A stretch of 64,000 nt of DNA from Verrucomicrobiaceae bacterium (GCA_019694165.1 JAIBCL010000003.1:186001-250000), one strand, 5' to 3'. Shown: positions 19,501-28,570, counted from the stretch's first letter. The notes: generated by a model not told the origin, from the letters alone. Numbers and translations are program-made.

Positions 19501-20830
19501 GGACACGCTCGACGGCCAGATCGCCGCTCTGAAATCGCCCGCGATCAACGTGCGTCACCTCGGCTTCACGAAGCTCAAGGCGCGCGGCAAGGAAGCCGTC
19601 GATCCCGTCTCGAAAGTGCTGAGGGAGGCCAATCCGTTCATCGCCGCACGCGCCGCGTGGCTGCTGGCGCAGCTCGGCAAGGAAGGCCGCGCGAAGATGA
19701 TGCCGTGGCTCGATGCGAAGGACGCGGCCCGGCGGCTCGTGGCATTCCGCGCACTGCGTGCCGGGGGCGCGGACGTGACCGAGATGCCGCTCAGCGCGCT
19801 GGCCGTGGACAACAATCCCGCCGTGCGCCGCGAGGTGGCCGTGAGCTTGCGTGATGCAAATGCCGCAAGGGCCGTCCCGATGCTGCTCGAAATCGCGAAG
19901 CGCTGCAACGGCGCCGACCGCTCGTATCTAGAGGCCTTCGGCCTCGGTTGCGCGAACAAGGAAGAAGCCGTGTGGCTCGCCGCGAAAAAAGCGATGGCCG
20001 CCGACGGCGCGACGAAGTGGAGCGACGCCTTCGCGCGCATCACCTGGCGACTGCATCCGCAGGTGGCGATCGAAGATGTGAGGGCACGCGCACTCGCCGC
20101 CGAACTCAGCGCCGCTCAGCGCAAGCTGGCGATGGAGACGCTCGCTTTCACGCCGGACGCTGCCGCCGCGCGCGCGATGCTGGCCGTCGCGAAGGAGAAA
20201 CCTTCGCCCGTCGCCAGCGATGCGCTCTGGTGGCTGATCAAGCGCAGCACCGACGAATGGTCATCCTTTGGCATCGCCGAGGAACTCAAGAAGCAAGGCG
20301 TGTTCGATCCCGACAAAGCCAAGCTCATCTCCATCGTCATCCCGCCGCCCGTGCCGGCGGAAAAAGTGCCGAAGCTCGAGGATGTGCTCAAACTTGCCGG
20401 CAACCCGAAGAACGGCGCGTCCGTGGCCGTGCGCTGCGTCATGTGCCACGAGATCGCCGGCCAGGGTGTCGAGTTCGGTCCCGCGCTGACCGGGTGGGGC
20501 AGGAGCCAGCCGACCGAGGTCATCACGGAAGCGCTGCTGAATCCGAGCAAGGACATCGCGCACGGCTACGACGGCCAGGAGATCGTGACGAAGGATGGCA
20601 TCACCATCCACGGCATGGTGCTGGCCGAGGGCGACATGCTCATCGTCCGCAGCATGGGCGGCCAGACGCAGTTCATTCCGAAGAGCCGCATCAAGAGCCG
20701 CAGCAAGCTCACCCACTCCCTCATGATCAGCGCGACGCAGCTCGGCATGACGCCGCAGGACGTGGCCGACGTGGTCGCCTTTCTCCGCACCGGTGGTGCT
20801 GCTGACACGAAGCCCACCGCGCAAAGATAG
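16538..20830 (+). CDS. Sulfatase - PVC membrane-bound dehydrogenase - HEAT - cytochrome c fusion
   Basis: 1430 residues with a signal peptide (about 1-20). Domain 1 (about 42-480): iduronate-2-sulfatase-like, with 'IVSDDLN' metal ligands and the C89-N-P-S-R93 motif whose Cys is matured to formylglycine. A Lys/Glu/Pro/Gln-rich linker covers about 485-545. Domain 2 (about 555-980): beta-propeller of the PVC 'membrane-bound dehydrogenase' type ('AGRVWVNEGMNYR', 'LEDTDHDGKAD', 'RPSDVCVGPDGAIYVCDW'). HEAT-like helices follow at about 990-1250. C-terminal heme domain: C1300-V-M-C1303-H1304. The dehydrogenase, HEAT and cytochrome order is common in planctomycetes and verrucomicrobia; fusion to a complete sulfatase is unusual. 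Likely periplasmic oxidation linked to desulfation of a sugar (inference). Confidence 0.9.
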   Translation: MSRHALFLLVAAVLPLTSSAQKADHKSDAKPQPAVQKPAQPLNVLYIVSDDLNVSLGCYGNPVVKSPNIDKLAARGVRFDRAYCQFPLCNPSRSSFLTGRKPNATTVLNNAKVFRDSIPDTVTIGQLFQQKGYDVARVGKLYHYGVPTQIGTDGLDDKPSWQHVVNPKGHDKDVEDEIFSLVPGQFGGTLSWFNDKSDKPQTDDLGATEAIKLLEQNKDKPFFLAFGCFRPHTPYVAPKKYFDMYPLASIPLPAQPKSLDGIPDLAITTKKEEAAMSDDLKRQAIQAYYAATSFMDAQVGRVLDALDRLKLTDKTIVVFHSDHGYHLGERNMWQKQSLFEESIRVPLIFAGPGVKAKGGVVKAPVELLDVYPTVAHLAGFESPKYLDGRTLRPALNNPDAKTKGIAFSQVQRQGGKPGLSIRTEKHHFISWNYGEDGEQLYDVVADPRESKNLVADAASAQTLQQMRNQVLKRWPKDNWPKDAKEQSKGNKKGGKPEEVKKAEVQKSESQKSGPQKTEQPPAAKPDEPKGKGKGKNKKVEAGKAAFGPSPDVKPFDFKNTKPDHLDPNMFKTGDDLEVTLWAASPMFYNPANMDIDHAGRVWVNEGMNYRKHEGRNPGGDRVMVLEDTDHDGKADKSHVFVQDKELTCPLGIAVFDNVIVVSNTPDLIVYTDVNRNQVFDPGIDKREVLLTGFEQKQHDHSLHSVTAGPDGRWYFSNGNCGAFFTDKSGKTFRIGGAYLNNEWAGEKSDDGHVYVGGFSVSIDPDGKNARILGYNYRNSFEQVKNSLGDFFLSDNDDPPACRVSPLIEGGSFGFFSLDGKRQWRADKRIGQTIPVAEWRQDDPGSIPAGDVYGGGAPTGMCFYENGALGDKYRGLLLSCETGRNTVFGYFPKPDGAGFKLERFDFLTTNTTGVFKGSDFVGGSKNLSDERHTLFRPSDVCVGPDGAIYVCDWFDARTGGHTDLDDTCSGAIYRIAPKGFKSQIPDLKLDTLDGQIAALKSPAINVRHLGFTKLKARGKEAVDPVSKVLREANPFIAARAAWLLAQLGKEGRAKMMPWLDAKDAARRLVAFRALRAGGADVTEMPLSALAVDNNPAVRREVAVSLRDANAARAVPMLLEIAKRCNGADRSYLEAFGLGCANKEEAVWLAAKKAMAADGATKWSDAFARITWRLHPQVAIEDVRARALAAELSAAQRKLAMETLAFTPDAAAARAMLAVAKEKPSPVASDALWWLIKRSTDEWSSFGIAEELKKQGVFDPDKAKLISIVIPPPVPAEKVPKLEDVLKLAGNPKNGASVAVRCVMCHEIAGQGVEFGPALTGWGRSQPTEVITEALLNPSKDIAHGYDGQEIVTKDGITIHGMVLAEGDMLIVRSMGGQTQFIPKSRIKSRSKLTHSLMISATQLGMTPQDVADVVAFLRTGGAADTKPTAQR

Positions 20831-20913
20831 CGGGTGCGCTGCGCTTCGCAGCACTCGGGGAGGAGGCATCGGTGCCGCTCGTCCGCCTTCGTGTTCCCAG
20901 TGTCTTCACCGCC

Positions 20914-21624
20914 ATGCCCGGACTCGCCCGCGCGCTCTCGAAACTCGGCCGCTGCTCGCGCAGCCGGGCCGTCGTGCTCGTGCGCGAGGGCCGCGTGAAG
21001 CTCAATGGCCGCGTGCGGCGTGATCCCGAGACGCCGGTCGATCTCGAGTGCGACGAGATCGCCATCGACGACGCGCCCGTGGCTGCTGCCGAGCGGGTCT
21101 ATGTGATGCTCAACAAGCCGCGCGGTCTCGTTACCACCGCCGCGGACGAACTCGGGCGCGACACGGTGTACTCGTGTTTCGACGACCCGGCAATGAAGCG
21201 ACTTCCCGCCGTCGGCAGGCTCGACAAGGCGAGCGAAGGCATCCTGCTCTTCACCAATGACAACGCGTGGGCCAATGCCATCACCGACCCCGCCACGCAT
21301 GTTGACAAGACCTACCACGTCCATGTCGCCGCGCTGGCCGATGATGCCCTCATCGCGCGGCTCGTCGAAGGCGTGAGTGACGAAGGCGCACGTCTCAACG
21401 TGAAGCGCGCGAGCATTCTGCGCCGGGGTGAAAAGAACTCATGGCTCGAGATCGTGCTCGACGAAGGGCGGAACCGCCACATCCGCCGCCTGCTCGCCGC
21501 TTTTGACGTCGAGGTGCTCCGCCTCGTCCGCATCGCCATCGGTCCGCTCAGGCTCGGCGATCTCCGGAAAGGCAGCTGGCGGAGGCTCACCGATGCCGAG
21601 GTGCGTGCGCTCCACGCCCCCTGA
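20914..21624 (+). CDS. RsuA/RluB/RluE/RluF-family pseudouridine synthase
   Basis: 236 residues from ATG 20914; a GTG at 20872 would add 14 residues without family features. Modifies uridine to pseudouridine in rRNA. S4 RNA-binding domain at about 1-50 ('LARALSKLGRCSRSRA', 'VREGRVKLNG'), then the catalytic domain with 'LNKPRGLVTT' and 'GRLDKASEGILLFTND', where Asp104 is the catalytic residue. The C-terminal 'EGRNRHIRRLLAAF' is also typical. The sequence does not decide which rRNA position is the target. Confidence 0.92.
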   Translation: MPGLARALSKLGRCSRSRAVVLVREGRVKLNGRVRRDPETPVDLECDEIAIDDAPVAAAERVYVMLNKPRGLVTTAADELGRDTVYSCFDDPAMKRLPAVGRLDKASEGILLFTNDNAWANAITDPATHVDKTYHVHVAALADDALIARLVEGVSDEGARLNVKRASILRRGEKNSWLEIVLDEGRNRHIRRLLAAFDVEVLRLVRIAIGPLRLGDLRKGSWRRLTDAEVRALHAP

Positions 21625-21689
21625 GCACCATTCAGGGATCGCGGATTTTCTTTTGCGGGCGCAAGGTTGCCCGGCATGATCGGCCCGCC

Positions 21690-22976
21690 ATGAAACTGAT
21701 TCTTCCCGCCTTCCTCACGCTCGCCGCCGGCGCGTGCCTCGCGCAGCAGAACACCGCCAACTACGACGAGTCCAAAGCAGGCGAGGTCATCCTGCCGGCT
21801 GTCCTGAAATCCCTGGACGGCGCGAAGATCACCTCGTCCGATGAATGGACCTCGAAACGCCGGCCCGAGGTGTTGAGCTTGTTTCAAGACCATGTGTATG
21901 GCCGCATTCAGCCGAAGCCTGATGATCTGAAGTTTGAGGTCACCGCCACCCGGCGGGACGCGCTCGGCGGCACGGCCACGCGGAAATTCATACATGTCTC
22001 GCTCGCGAAGCATCCACAGTGGCGAGGGATGGACATCATGCTTTACGTGCCGAACAAGGCGCAAGGCAAGGCTGCGCCGGTCTTCGCGGGTCTCAGCTTC
22101 AATGGCAACCATGCCGTCTCCAAGGAGACCGACGTGCCTGTCAGCGACCGCTGGATGCGTCCGAACACGAAGAACGACAAGGCGGTGAAGAACAACCGGG
22201 CGACGGAGGAATCGCGCGGTGTCGAGGCAAGCCGCTGGCCGCTGGAAATGATCGTTGGTCGCGGATTCGCGGTTGCGACCGCGTATTATGGCGACATCGA
22301 GCCGGATCACGCCGAGGGCTGGAAGGAAGGTGTGCGCGCCGCACTGAGCAGCGACGCTGCGGGCACCGTGTGGAAAGACGGTGACTGGGGCGCGATCGGC
22401 GCGTGGGCCTGGGGTCTGAGCCGCATCCTAGACTACCTCGAGACCGACAAGGATGTGGACGCGCGGCATTGCGCCGTCATCGGCCATTCACGTCTCGGGA
22501 AGACCTCGCTCTGGGCCGGCGCGAGCGATCCCCGCTTCGCCCTCGTGATTTCGAACGACTCGGGCGAAGGCGGCGCCGCGCTGATGCGGCGAAATATCGG
22601 CGAGACCACCGAGATCATCACGCGCGCCTTTCCGCATTGGTTCACTCCGAAGTACCGCAGCTACGCGAACAACGCGAGCGCCTGCCCGGTCGATCAGCAC
22701 ATGCTCATCGCCCTTATGGCGCCGCGGCCCGTTTACATCGCGAGCGCGAGCGAGGACAACTGGGCGGATCAGAAGGGCGAGTTCCTGTCCGGCCTGAACG
22801 CCGGGCCGGTCTATGCGCTCTTTGGCAAGAGCGGGATCGGGACGGAGTCACCGCCGGAGATCGACCACCCGGTGGGTGACTTTGTCGCGTATCACAACCG
22901 CACCGGAAAGCACGATGTACTCGACTACGACTGGCTGCAGTACCTGAAGTTTGCCGCGCGGCACTTTGGAATGTGA
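21690..22976 (+). CDS. CE15-type glucuronoyl esterase-like alpha/beta hydrolase
   Basis: 428 residues with a clear signal peptide (about 1-20, ending 'GACLA-QQ'). Alpha/beta-hydrolase fold with nucleophile elbow 'VIGHSRLGKTS' (Ser267), the arrangement of 4-O-methyl-glucuronoyl methylesterases (CE15) that cleave ester links between glucuronic acid and lignin or other alcohols. Further support: 'WGAIGAWAWGLSRILDYL' before the elbow, 'MLIALMAPRPVYIASASED' and a likely catalytic His in 'GKHDVLDYDW'. It stands apart from other carbohydrate genes. Related acetylxylan-esterase-like functions are possible. Confidence 0.85.
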   Translation: MKLILPAFLTLAAGACLAQQNTANYDESKAGEVILPAVLKSLDGAKITSSDEWTSKRRPEVLSLFQDHVYGRIQPKPDDLKFEVTATRRDALGGTATRKFIHVSLAKHPQWRGMDIMLYVPNKAQGKAAPVFAGLSFNGNHAVSKETDVPVSDRWMRPNTKNDKAVKNNRATEESRGVEASRWPLEMIVGRGFAVATAYYGDIEPDHAEGWKEGVRAALSSDAAGTVWKDGDWGAIGAWAWGLSRILDYLETDKDVDARHCAVIGHSRLGKTSLWAGASDPRFALVISNDSGEGGAALMRRNIGETTEIITRAFPHWFTPKYRSYANNASACPVDQHMLIALMAPRPVYIASASEDNWADQKGEFLSGLNAGPVYALFGKSGIGTESPPEIDHPVGDFVAYHNRTGKHDVLDYDWLQYLKFAARHFGM

Positions 22977-23099
22977 TCCCCCGCCGCATCCGAGCATGGT
23001 CTGCGTCCTGCCGGGGGAGGCATCCCGGTGCCCGGGCTGACGGGCACGACGCGAGATGCTGAAACATCTGCATGACGTGTGCTCGTTCTGTTCCAGCCC

Positions 23100-24563
23100 A
23101 TGCTTCGATTCGTTTTTCCAGCGCTTCTTCCTTTGCTCGCCCTTGCCACCGACCAGCCTCAGTGGGGGCAGGCGTGGACACGAAATCTGGTGTCCGGGGA
23201 GAAGGGCCTGCCCGACAGCTTCGATCCGCTGACGAAGAAGAATGTAAAGTGGGTGGCGGACCTCGGCACGAACACGCACTCCACGCCGGTGATCGCCGGC
23301 GGCCGAATCTTCATTGGCACGAACAATGCCAATCCACGCGACCCGAAGCACACGGGTGACCGGGGAGTCTTCATGTGCCTCGATGAGAAGGACGGCCATC
23401 TGCTTTGGCAGTTGGTGGTGCCAAAGCTGGAGGACGACAAGTATCTCGACTGGCCCGAGATGGGCATGTGTTCGGATGCGACCGTCGAGGGCGACCGCGT
23501 GTACCTCGTCACAAACCGCGGCGAGGTGGTTTGCCTGGACGTGCATGGCCTGGCGGATGGCAACGACGGCTTTCAAGACGAAGGCCGGCACATGACGCCA
23601 CGAAATGCACCGCTGATGACCACCGGCCCGCTCGATGCCGACATCGTGTGGCTGCTCGACATGAAGGAAGCCTGCGGCATCTGGTGCCACGACGGCGCGC
23701 ACAGCTCGATCCTGATCCACGGCGATCATTTGTACGTGAACACCGGCACGGGAGTGGACAACACACACCGCTTCATCCGGCGGCCTGACGCACCTGGCCT
23801 CATCGTCGTGGACAAGCAGAGCGGCAGATACCTCGCGCGCGATGACGAGCACATCTCCCCAAATGTCTTCCACTCCACCTGGTCCGCGCCGAGCCGGGCG
23901 GAAATCGAGGGCAAGCCCGTCATCTTTTTCTGCGGCGGCAACGGGATGACGTATGCCTTTGATCCGCTGGAGCAGCCCGCGCCGAGCGGTGAACTCTTGA
24001 AGCTGACGAAGCGCTGGCAATACGACATGGATCCCACCGCGCCAAAGACACAGGTGCACCGCTTCACACAAAACCGGCAGGAAGGACCGAGCAACATCTA
24101 TGGCATGCCCGTATTCGCTGATGGCCGGCTCTTTATCGCCGGCGGCGGTGATGTCTTCTGGGGCAAGAACGAATCTTGGCTCAAGTGCGTGGATCCGCGC
24201 AGCGGCCGGGAGCTGTGGAGCCACGCGCTGGGCAAACACACGCTCTGCACACCGTCCGTCCATGACGGCCTCGCGTATGCCGCCGATGCGGACGGTGTGA
24301 TCCATTGCGTGGACGCGGCCACCGGCCAGGGGGTGTGGACGCACGACATGAACGGACCGTTTTGGGCCTCGGTCATGATCGCCGACGGCAGGCTCTACGC
24401 CGGCACGCGCAAAGGGAACTGGGCCGTGCTGGCCGAAGGACGCGAGAAGAAGCTGCTCTGCAATCTCGAGCTGATGTCTCCGATCAGCGCGACGACGAGC
24501 ATCGCCAACGGCGTGGTGTACGTCGCCACGATGAAGCAGCTCTGGGCGTTGAAAGCCGAGTAG
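23100..24563 (+). CDS. Secreted PQQ-binding-like beta-propeller protein
   Basis: 487 residues from ATG 23100; a GTG at 23079 is an alternative. Signal peptide at about 1-18. Repeated blade motifs of the PQQ/WD-like eight-bladed propeller: 'STPVIAGGRIFIGTNN', 'VFMCLDEKDGHLLWQ', 'YGMPVFADGRLFIAGGG', 'VIHCVDAATGQGVWTH', 'YVATMKQLWALKA'. The residues needed to call a PQQ dehydrogenase are not identified and there is no cytochrome domain. Such proteins are abundant and of unknown role in PVC bacteria. Stand-alone gene. Confidence 0.85.
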   Translation: MLRFVFPALLPLLALATDQPQWGQAWTRNLVSGEKGLPDSFDPLTKKNVKWVADLGTNTHSTPVIAGGRIFIGTNNANPRDPKHTGDRGVFMCLDEKDGHLLWQLVVPKLEDDKYLDWPEMGMCSDATVEGDRVYLVTNRGEVVCLDVHGLADGNDGFQDEGRHMTPRNAPLMTTGPLDADIVWLLDMKEACGIWCHDGAHSSILIHGDHLYVNTGTGVDNTHRFIRRPDAPGLIVVDKQSGRYLARDDEHISPNVFHSTWSAPSRAEIEGKPVIFFCGGNGMTYAFDPLEQPAPSGELLKLTKRWQYDMDPTAPKTQVHRFTQNRQEGPSNIYGMPVFADGRLFIAGGGDVFWGKNESWLKCVDPRSGRELWSHALGKHTLCTPSVHDGLAYAADADGVIHCVDAATGQGVWTHDMNGPFWASVMIADGRLYAGTRKGNWAVLAEGREKKLLCNLELMSPISATTSIANGVVYVATMKQLWALKAE

Positions 24564-24711
24564 GCGGCCCGAGGGATCCCAGGGCGTGCGCTGGGCGGGA
24601 AGACAAACTTTTGCGCTGCATTTCATCCCGGTGTGCTACAATGCCGGCCCCGCCGACCGCAGCAACCGCATGAGACGGCGGGTCAATTCATCCAACCTGC
24701 CTGATCCAACC

Positions 24712-25245
24712 ATGACCCCTGCGCTCCGAACCCGCTCCATCGTCTCCGTCCTGCTCGCCGGAATGCTTTGTGCCTGTGGCAAGAAGGAACAGCCCGCGAC
24801 CACGGAAGCTCCGGCGGCACCCGCCGCGAAGCCCGAGGTGCCGGCGAAGCCCGCTCCGGCTCCTGAGGCGAAGAAAAGCGCGGACGCTCCAGTGGAAGCC
24901 AAGGCTCCGCCGGCTGCTCCGGCGGTGACGTCGCAGGAAAGCGAGCGCGAGTTCACCGGGACGGTGGGAGGTCAGCCCGTGGTGATGGGCCTGTCCATCG
25001 CCGGTGAGCCTGGCGGTCCCCGGAAGGTGAGCGGCTGGTATTACCTCGAGTCGGCCGGCAGTGCCGCAAAGGTGCCGCTGTCAGGCTCCTTTCAGGACGG
25101 AACGCTGACGATGGATCAGACCGTGAACGGACAGGTGACCGGCTCGTTCGAACTCTCGGCCTCCGATGCGGTGGGCATCAAGAGCTTCCTCGGCCTGTGG
25201 AAGGGCCTGGGCAAAGTGCTGCCGGTGAAGCTCGGAGAGCGCTGA
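24712..25245 (+). CDS. Putative lipoprotein, Ala/Pro/Lys-rich
   Basis: 177 residues from ATG 24712. Hydrophobic signal followed by a lipobox-like 'MLCAC' with Cys22 as probable lipidation site; Cys at the -2 position is unusual. Residues about 25-75 are Ala/Pro/Glu/Lys-rich, a flexible tether. The folded C-terminal 100 residues ('EFTGTVGGQPVVMGLSI...VSGWYYLESAGS') look like a small beta-barrel with a YYxxxG motif seen in secreted unknown proteins. Its stop abuts the holA stop on the other strand, with no bases between. Confidence 0.75.
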   Translation: MTPALRTRSIVSVLLAGMLCACGKKEQPATTEAPAAPAAKPEVPAKPAPAPEAKKSADAPVEAKAPPAAPAVTSQESEREFTGTVGGQPVVMGLSIAGEPGGPRKVSGWYYLESAGSAAKVPLSGSFQDGTLTMDQTVNGQVTGSFELSASDAVGIKSFLGLWKGLGKVLPVKLGER

Positions 25246-26388
25246 TCAAGCCACGCGTTTCTTTGCCGGCGCGAGCAGGCCGACGAGCAGCCGCTCGATC
25301 ACGAGCTTCGGATCGAGCTGGGTGGTGACGAGCTTCGCATTCGCATCGAGGCAGGCGCGGAAGGCGGCGTGCAGTTCGTCGAGCGTGAAGCGCGTGGAAT
25401 CATGGACGGCCAGGAAGAGCGGATACGCATTGAAGCCAGTGCCATCCTTCTTGCGTGGTACGTGCGCGGTGGCCGCGGCCGGAAGGGCTTCGAGCGAGAT
25501 GTTGAAGGCATTGTACGAGCCGGTGCCCAGCTTGTGACGCGTCAGAAGGTCTTTCACCAGCAGGAGGCTGCGCACCTTGGGCACGATGGCGGCCAGCAGG
25601 AGACCCACGGGATTCTGCCCCTGGTAAACAAGGATGCCGAGCAATTCGAGCGCCCGCTTGAGATCGCGCGCGCCGATGGCGTTGCCGATCTCCCAGATCA
25701 CGCCCGCGCGGCTCATCGAGACGAGACCCCGCACAGTGGCCACGCCCGCGCGGCGGCGCTCGCCAAGGTAGAGGTCGATCTTCTCCAGCTCGCTCTCCAA
25801 CTGGCGCGTGTCATCGCCGGCCATCTGCACGAGCAGCTCGAGCGCTCCGGTTTCAAACGTAAGGCCGCGCTCACGGGCCCACTTTGACGCCTGCATCATC
25901 ACGGCCTCCTCCCATCCGGCCTTCGAGGTGTCCGGCTTGTCATGGACTTCGATGGCCGCCAGTTTGCCGAGCCGCTTGTATGCGCTGCGCCGTTTGTCGA
26001 TGCTCGTGGCACTGAGGACGAACTTCACATCGGAGCCGATGCCGCCTTCGAGCACGTCCAGCACGTTCTCGAAGCCGGTCACCGCGGCCTGCGCGCGGCC
26101 GGTGACGCTGTCGCCGAGGAAATTGGCGTTCTTCAGCCACACGACCTTCGCGCCGCCGAAGAACGGGAGCGTCTGGAGCGCTTGAATGACGTTGTTGCAG
26201 ATCTGGCCGGCCATCTCCGCGTTGTCGGCGGTGCCGTCGATGACGTCGTTGGCAAAGTCGCCCGCATCCGGCGGCGTGAGTCGCTGCACGAGCTTCAGCG
26301 CAGCCTCCTTCACCCGCGCCTCGTCGGTGCCTAGAATGACATGGACGTTAGACGCGGCGGTTGCGGCTGATTTCCTGGGCGGCGGCAT
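25246..26388 (-). CDS. holA: DNA polymerase III delta subunit
   Basis: 380 residues. Clamp-loader subunit that opens the beta sliding clamp. Recognised by overall pattern: 'VHVILGTDEARVKEAA' at the N-terminus, 'LPFFGGAKVVWLKNANFL', 'LLVQMAGDDTRQLESELEKI' and the C-terminal helical collar with 'LGILVYQGQNPVGLLLAAI'. No Walker motif is expected in delta. Convergent with the lipoprotein gene, stop against stop. Confidence 0.9.
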   Translation of the reverse strand: MPPPRKSAATAASNVHVILGTDEARVKEAALKLVQRLTPPDAGDFANDVIDGTADNAEMAGQICNNVIQALQTLPFFGGAKVVWLKNANFLGDSVTGRAQAAVTGFENVLDVLEGGIGSDVKFVLSATSIDKRRSAYKRLGKLAAIEVHDKPDTSKAGWEEAVMMQASKWARERGLTFETGALELLVQMAGDDTRQLESELEKIDLYLGERRRAGVATVRGLVSMSRAGVIWEIGNAIGARDLKRALELLGILVYQGQNPVGLLLAAIVPKVRSLLLVKDLLTRHKLGTGSYNAFNISLEALPAAATAHVPRKKDGTGFNAYPLFLAVHDSTRFTLDELHAAFRACLDANAKLVTTQLDPKLVIERLLVGLLAPAKKRVA

Positions 26389-26515
26389 GGGAAGCGACTC
26401 ATGGAGCAGGAGCCGGCGGGTGGCAAGCCCGGCGCATCATCCAGGACCGGCGCGGAATGTGATGCGCACGATGCGCGCACTTGCAGCCACACGGACGCGG
26501 GGTTCCAGTGCGGGC

Positions 26516-27382
26516 ATGAGCCGTTTCATCCCCGCCGCCGTCAGCATTGCGGCCTGCGCCGTCCTGCCTTGTGCCATTCATGCCGCTGACTCCGTGGTGC
26601 TGGCATCGGACCATCAGCCGGTGGCCGGACTGGTGCTGGAGGAATCCACGACCATCGAGCTGAACGGCGGCACAATGGCGGTGATGCTCGGCGCCCAGCC
26701 GCTGAAGGGTGCGGCCAATGCACTGCTGCGGGACCGCCTGACGCGCTCCTTTGAAAGTGCCGACGAGCAGCGGCTCGAGTTTCATGAGTGCACGCGCAGC
26801 ATCCGCTTTGCCATCGGTTCGAAGCCCGGTGATCCGAAGTTGGCCGGCGGGAAGCTCGGCGGCAAGAAGGTGACGGGGAAACGCGAGCCGGATGGCGGCT
26901 GGAAGTTCACGCTGGCCGATGGCAAGGCATCGGCCGCGGAGCAAAACGCGCTCAGGCAATTCTCCGCCTTTGACGTGGCCGTGCGGTCCGTCGCGCGACT
27001 TTACGGCGATGAACCGCGCGAGATCGGCAAACCGTGGCGGCCGGATTTTTCGACGCTCGCCAGTGCGTATCCGGGCCTGACCGTCACCATCGACTGCCGG
27101 CTGGACGAACTGAAGGAGGTGGAGGGCGACCGGCGGGCAAAGATCGCCATCGGCGGCCTGGTGACCGGAGTGTATGGCAAACGCAACCGCATCGAGGCGC
27201 GCTTCGCCGGCTTCATCACCCGCAGCCTGCGTGACCAGACCGACGTGGAAGCCGATCTGTCCGGCACGCTCCGATTCCGCGGCACCATCGGCAAGAGCGA
27301 CGAGGACGATGGCGGTGGCGCCGAAGCCACGCTCGAGGCACCTTTGACGCTCAAGCGGAGCGTCAAGGTCATGAAACGGTGA
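26516..27382 (+). CDS. Secreted protein of unknown function
   Basis: 288 residues from ATG 26516 (alternative ATG at 26462). Signal peptide at about 1-23 ('SIAACAVLPCAIHA-ADS'). The rest is soluble and mixed alpha/beta, with no motif I recognise. Two parts are visible: 'EESTTIELNGGTMAVMLG...RDRLTRSF' and a C-terminal region of alternating strands ending 'LTLKRSVKVMKR'. Followed 54 bp later by the YhaM-like gene, perhaps co-transcribed. Confidence 0.7.
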   Translation: MSRFIPAAVSIAACAVLPCAIHAADSVVLASDHQPVAGLVLEESTTIELNGGTMAVMLGAQPLKGAANALLRDRLTRSFESADEQRLEFHECTRSIRFAIGSKPGDPKLAGGKLGGKKVTGKREPDGGWKFTLADGKASAAEQNALRQFSAFDVAVRSVARLYGDEPREIGKPWRPDFSTLASAYPGLTVTIDCRLDELKEVEGDRRAKIAIGGLVTGVYGKRNRIEARFAGFITRSLRDQTDVEADLSGTLRFRGTIGKSDEDDGGGAEATLEAPLTLKRSVKVMKR

Positions 27383-27436
27383 GCATTTGGGCGGGCGAGG
27401 TTGGTGTTGCATTGCGGCGCAAAATCCGCTCTCACT

Positions 27437-28534
27437 GTGACCGTGCCCGAGGACGACGCCAGCGATCTGCTCACCATCACCCAGCTCAAGCAAGTGGCCG
27501 GGCCGTCGCCGCAACCGTACCGCGTCCATGCGCAGGTGGACGGGCGCTCGGAGAAGACAACCTCGCAGGGCAGCCCGTTTTGGGAGGTGAAGCTGGCGGA
27601 TGCCGCCGACTCCCTGCTGTGGCGGGTTTTCGACAACAGCCCCGCCTTCCAGCGCGCGGGCGAGCTGAAGCGCGGAGACTTTGTCGAACTGGCCGCGCAA
27701 TGGATCGACACCGGCAAGTTCGGCCTCGAGCCGCGGCAGCCGGTGATCCGGGTGCTAAACAACGACGAGATCGCCCTGCTGCTCAACGGCAGTGAGGAGC
27801 GGGCAGCAAGGCAACGCGCCGACCACGAAGACATCGTCCGCTTCATCAATGGCGTGAGCGATCCGAGGCTGAAGAACCTGTCGCTGCTTTTCCTCGGGCG
27901 GCATGGCGAGCGCTTCCGCCGCGCGGCCGCCGCGCGCGAGAATCATCACGCGCGCCGCGGCGGCCTCGTGGAGCATGTGGCGCAAATGATGCGGTGTGCT
28001 GACGCCGTCTGCTCCGCCTACCCGTTGCTCAACCGCGATCTGCTGATCGCCGGCGTGCTGTTTCATGATTGCGGGAAGCTCTGGGAGAACTCTTATCCCG
28101 AGACCGGCTTCAACATGCCCTACAACATCAACGGCGAGATGCTCGGCCACATCGCGCTCGGTCTGGAACTCGTGAACAAGCTCTGGCGCGAGATGATGGA
28201 GATGCCCGCCGCCACGGAATGGACGACGATCGAGCCGCCGGGCGAGCATGTGCGCCTGCATCTGCTGCATCTCATCGCCGCGCATCATGGCGAGCATCAA
28301 TTCGGATCGCCCGTGCTGCCCAAAACGCCGGAGGCCATCGCCCTTCATCATGTGGACAACATCGATGCCAAACTGGAGATGCTGCGCCGGGGCTACGAGA
28401 CGAGCCGGGAACTCGCGCCCGGCATCTTCGAGCGCTTCCGCCCCTGGCCGGTGAACATCGTGGCCCCGTTGCCGGGCGCGCCAAAGCCTCCGCCGAACAC
28501 GGAGCCGCCGCCCGCAGGCACCACGCTTGAGTGA
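27437..28534 (+). CDS. YhaM-like HD-domain 3'-5' exoribonuclease
   Basis: 365 residues from GTG 27437; TTG 27401 is an alternative start. N-terminal OB-fold at about 15-115 (nucleic-acid binding: 'ITQLKQV...FWEVKLADAADSLLWRVF'), then an HD domain with His180 ('GGLVEHVAQM'), His210-Asp211 ('LFHDCGK') and 'LIAAHHGEHQFGSP'. This OB plus HD order is that of YhaM/CbfI, which trims RNA (or DNA) from the 3' end. The C-terminal tail is Pro-rich. A hairpin lies 37 bp after the stop. Confidence 0.85.
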   Translation: MTVPEDDASDLLTITQLKQVAGPSPQPYRVHAQVDGRSEKTTSQGSPFWEVKLADAADSLLWRVFDNSPAFQRAGELKRGDFVELAAQWIDTGKFGLEPRQPVIRVLNNDEIALLLNGSEERAARQRADHEDIVRFINGVSDPRLKNLSLLFLGRHGERFRRAAAARENHHARRGGLVEHVAQMMRCADAVCSAYPLLNRDLLIAGVLFHDCGKLWENSYPETGFNMPYNINGEMLGHIALGLELVNKLWREMMEMPAATEWTTIEPPGEHVRLHLLHLIAAHHGEHQFGSPVLPKTPEAIALHHVDNIDAKLEMLRRGYETSRELAPGIFERFRPWPVNIVAPLPGAPKPPPNTEPPPAGTTLE

Positions 28535-28570
28535 GGCTGCGTGCTGCTCCTGCCTCCGCCTGAAAAAGCA

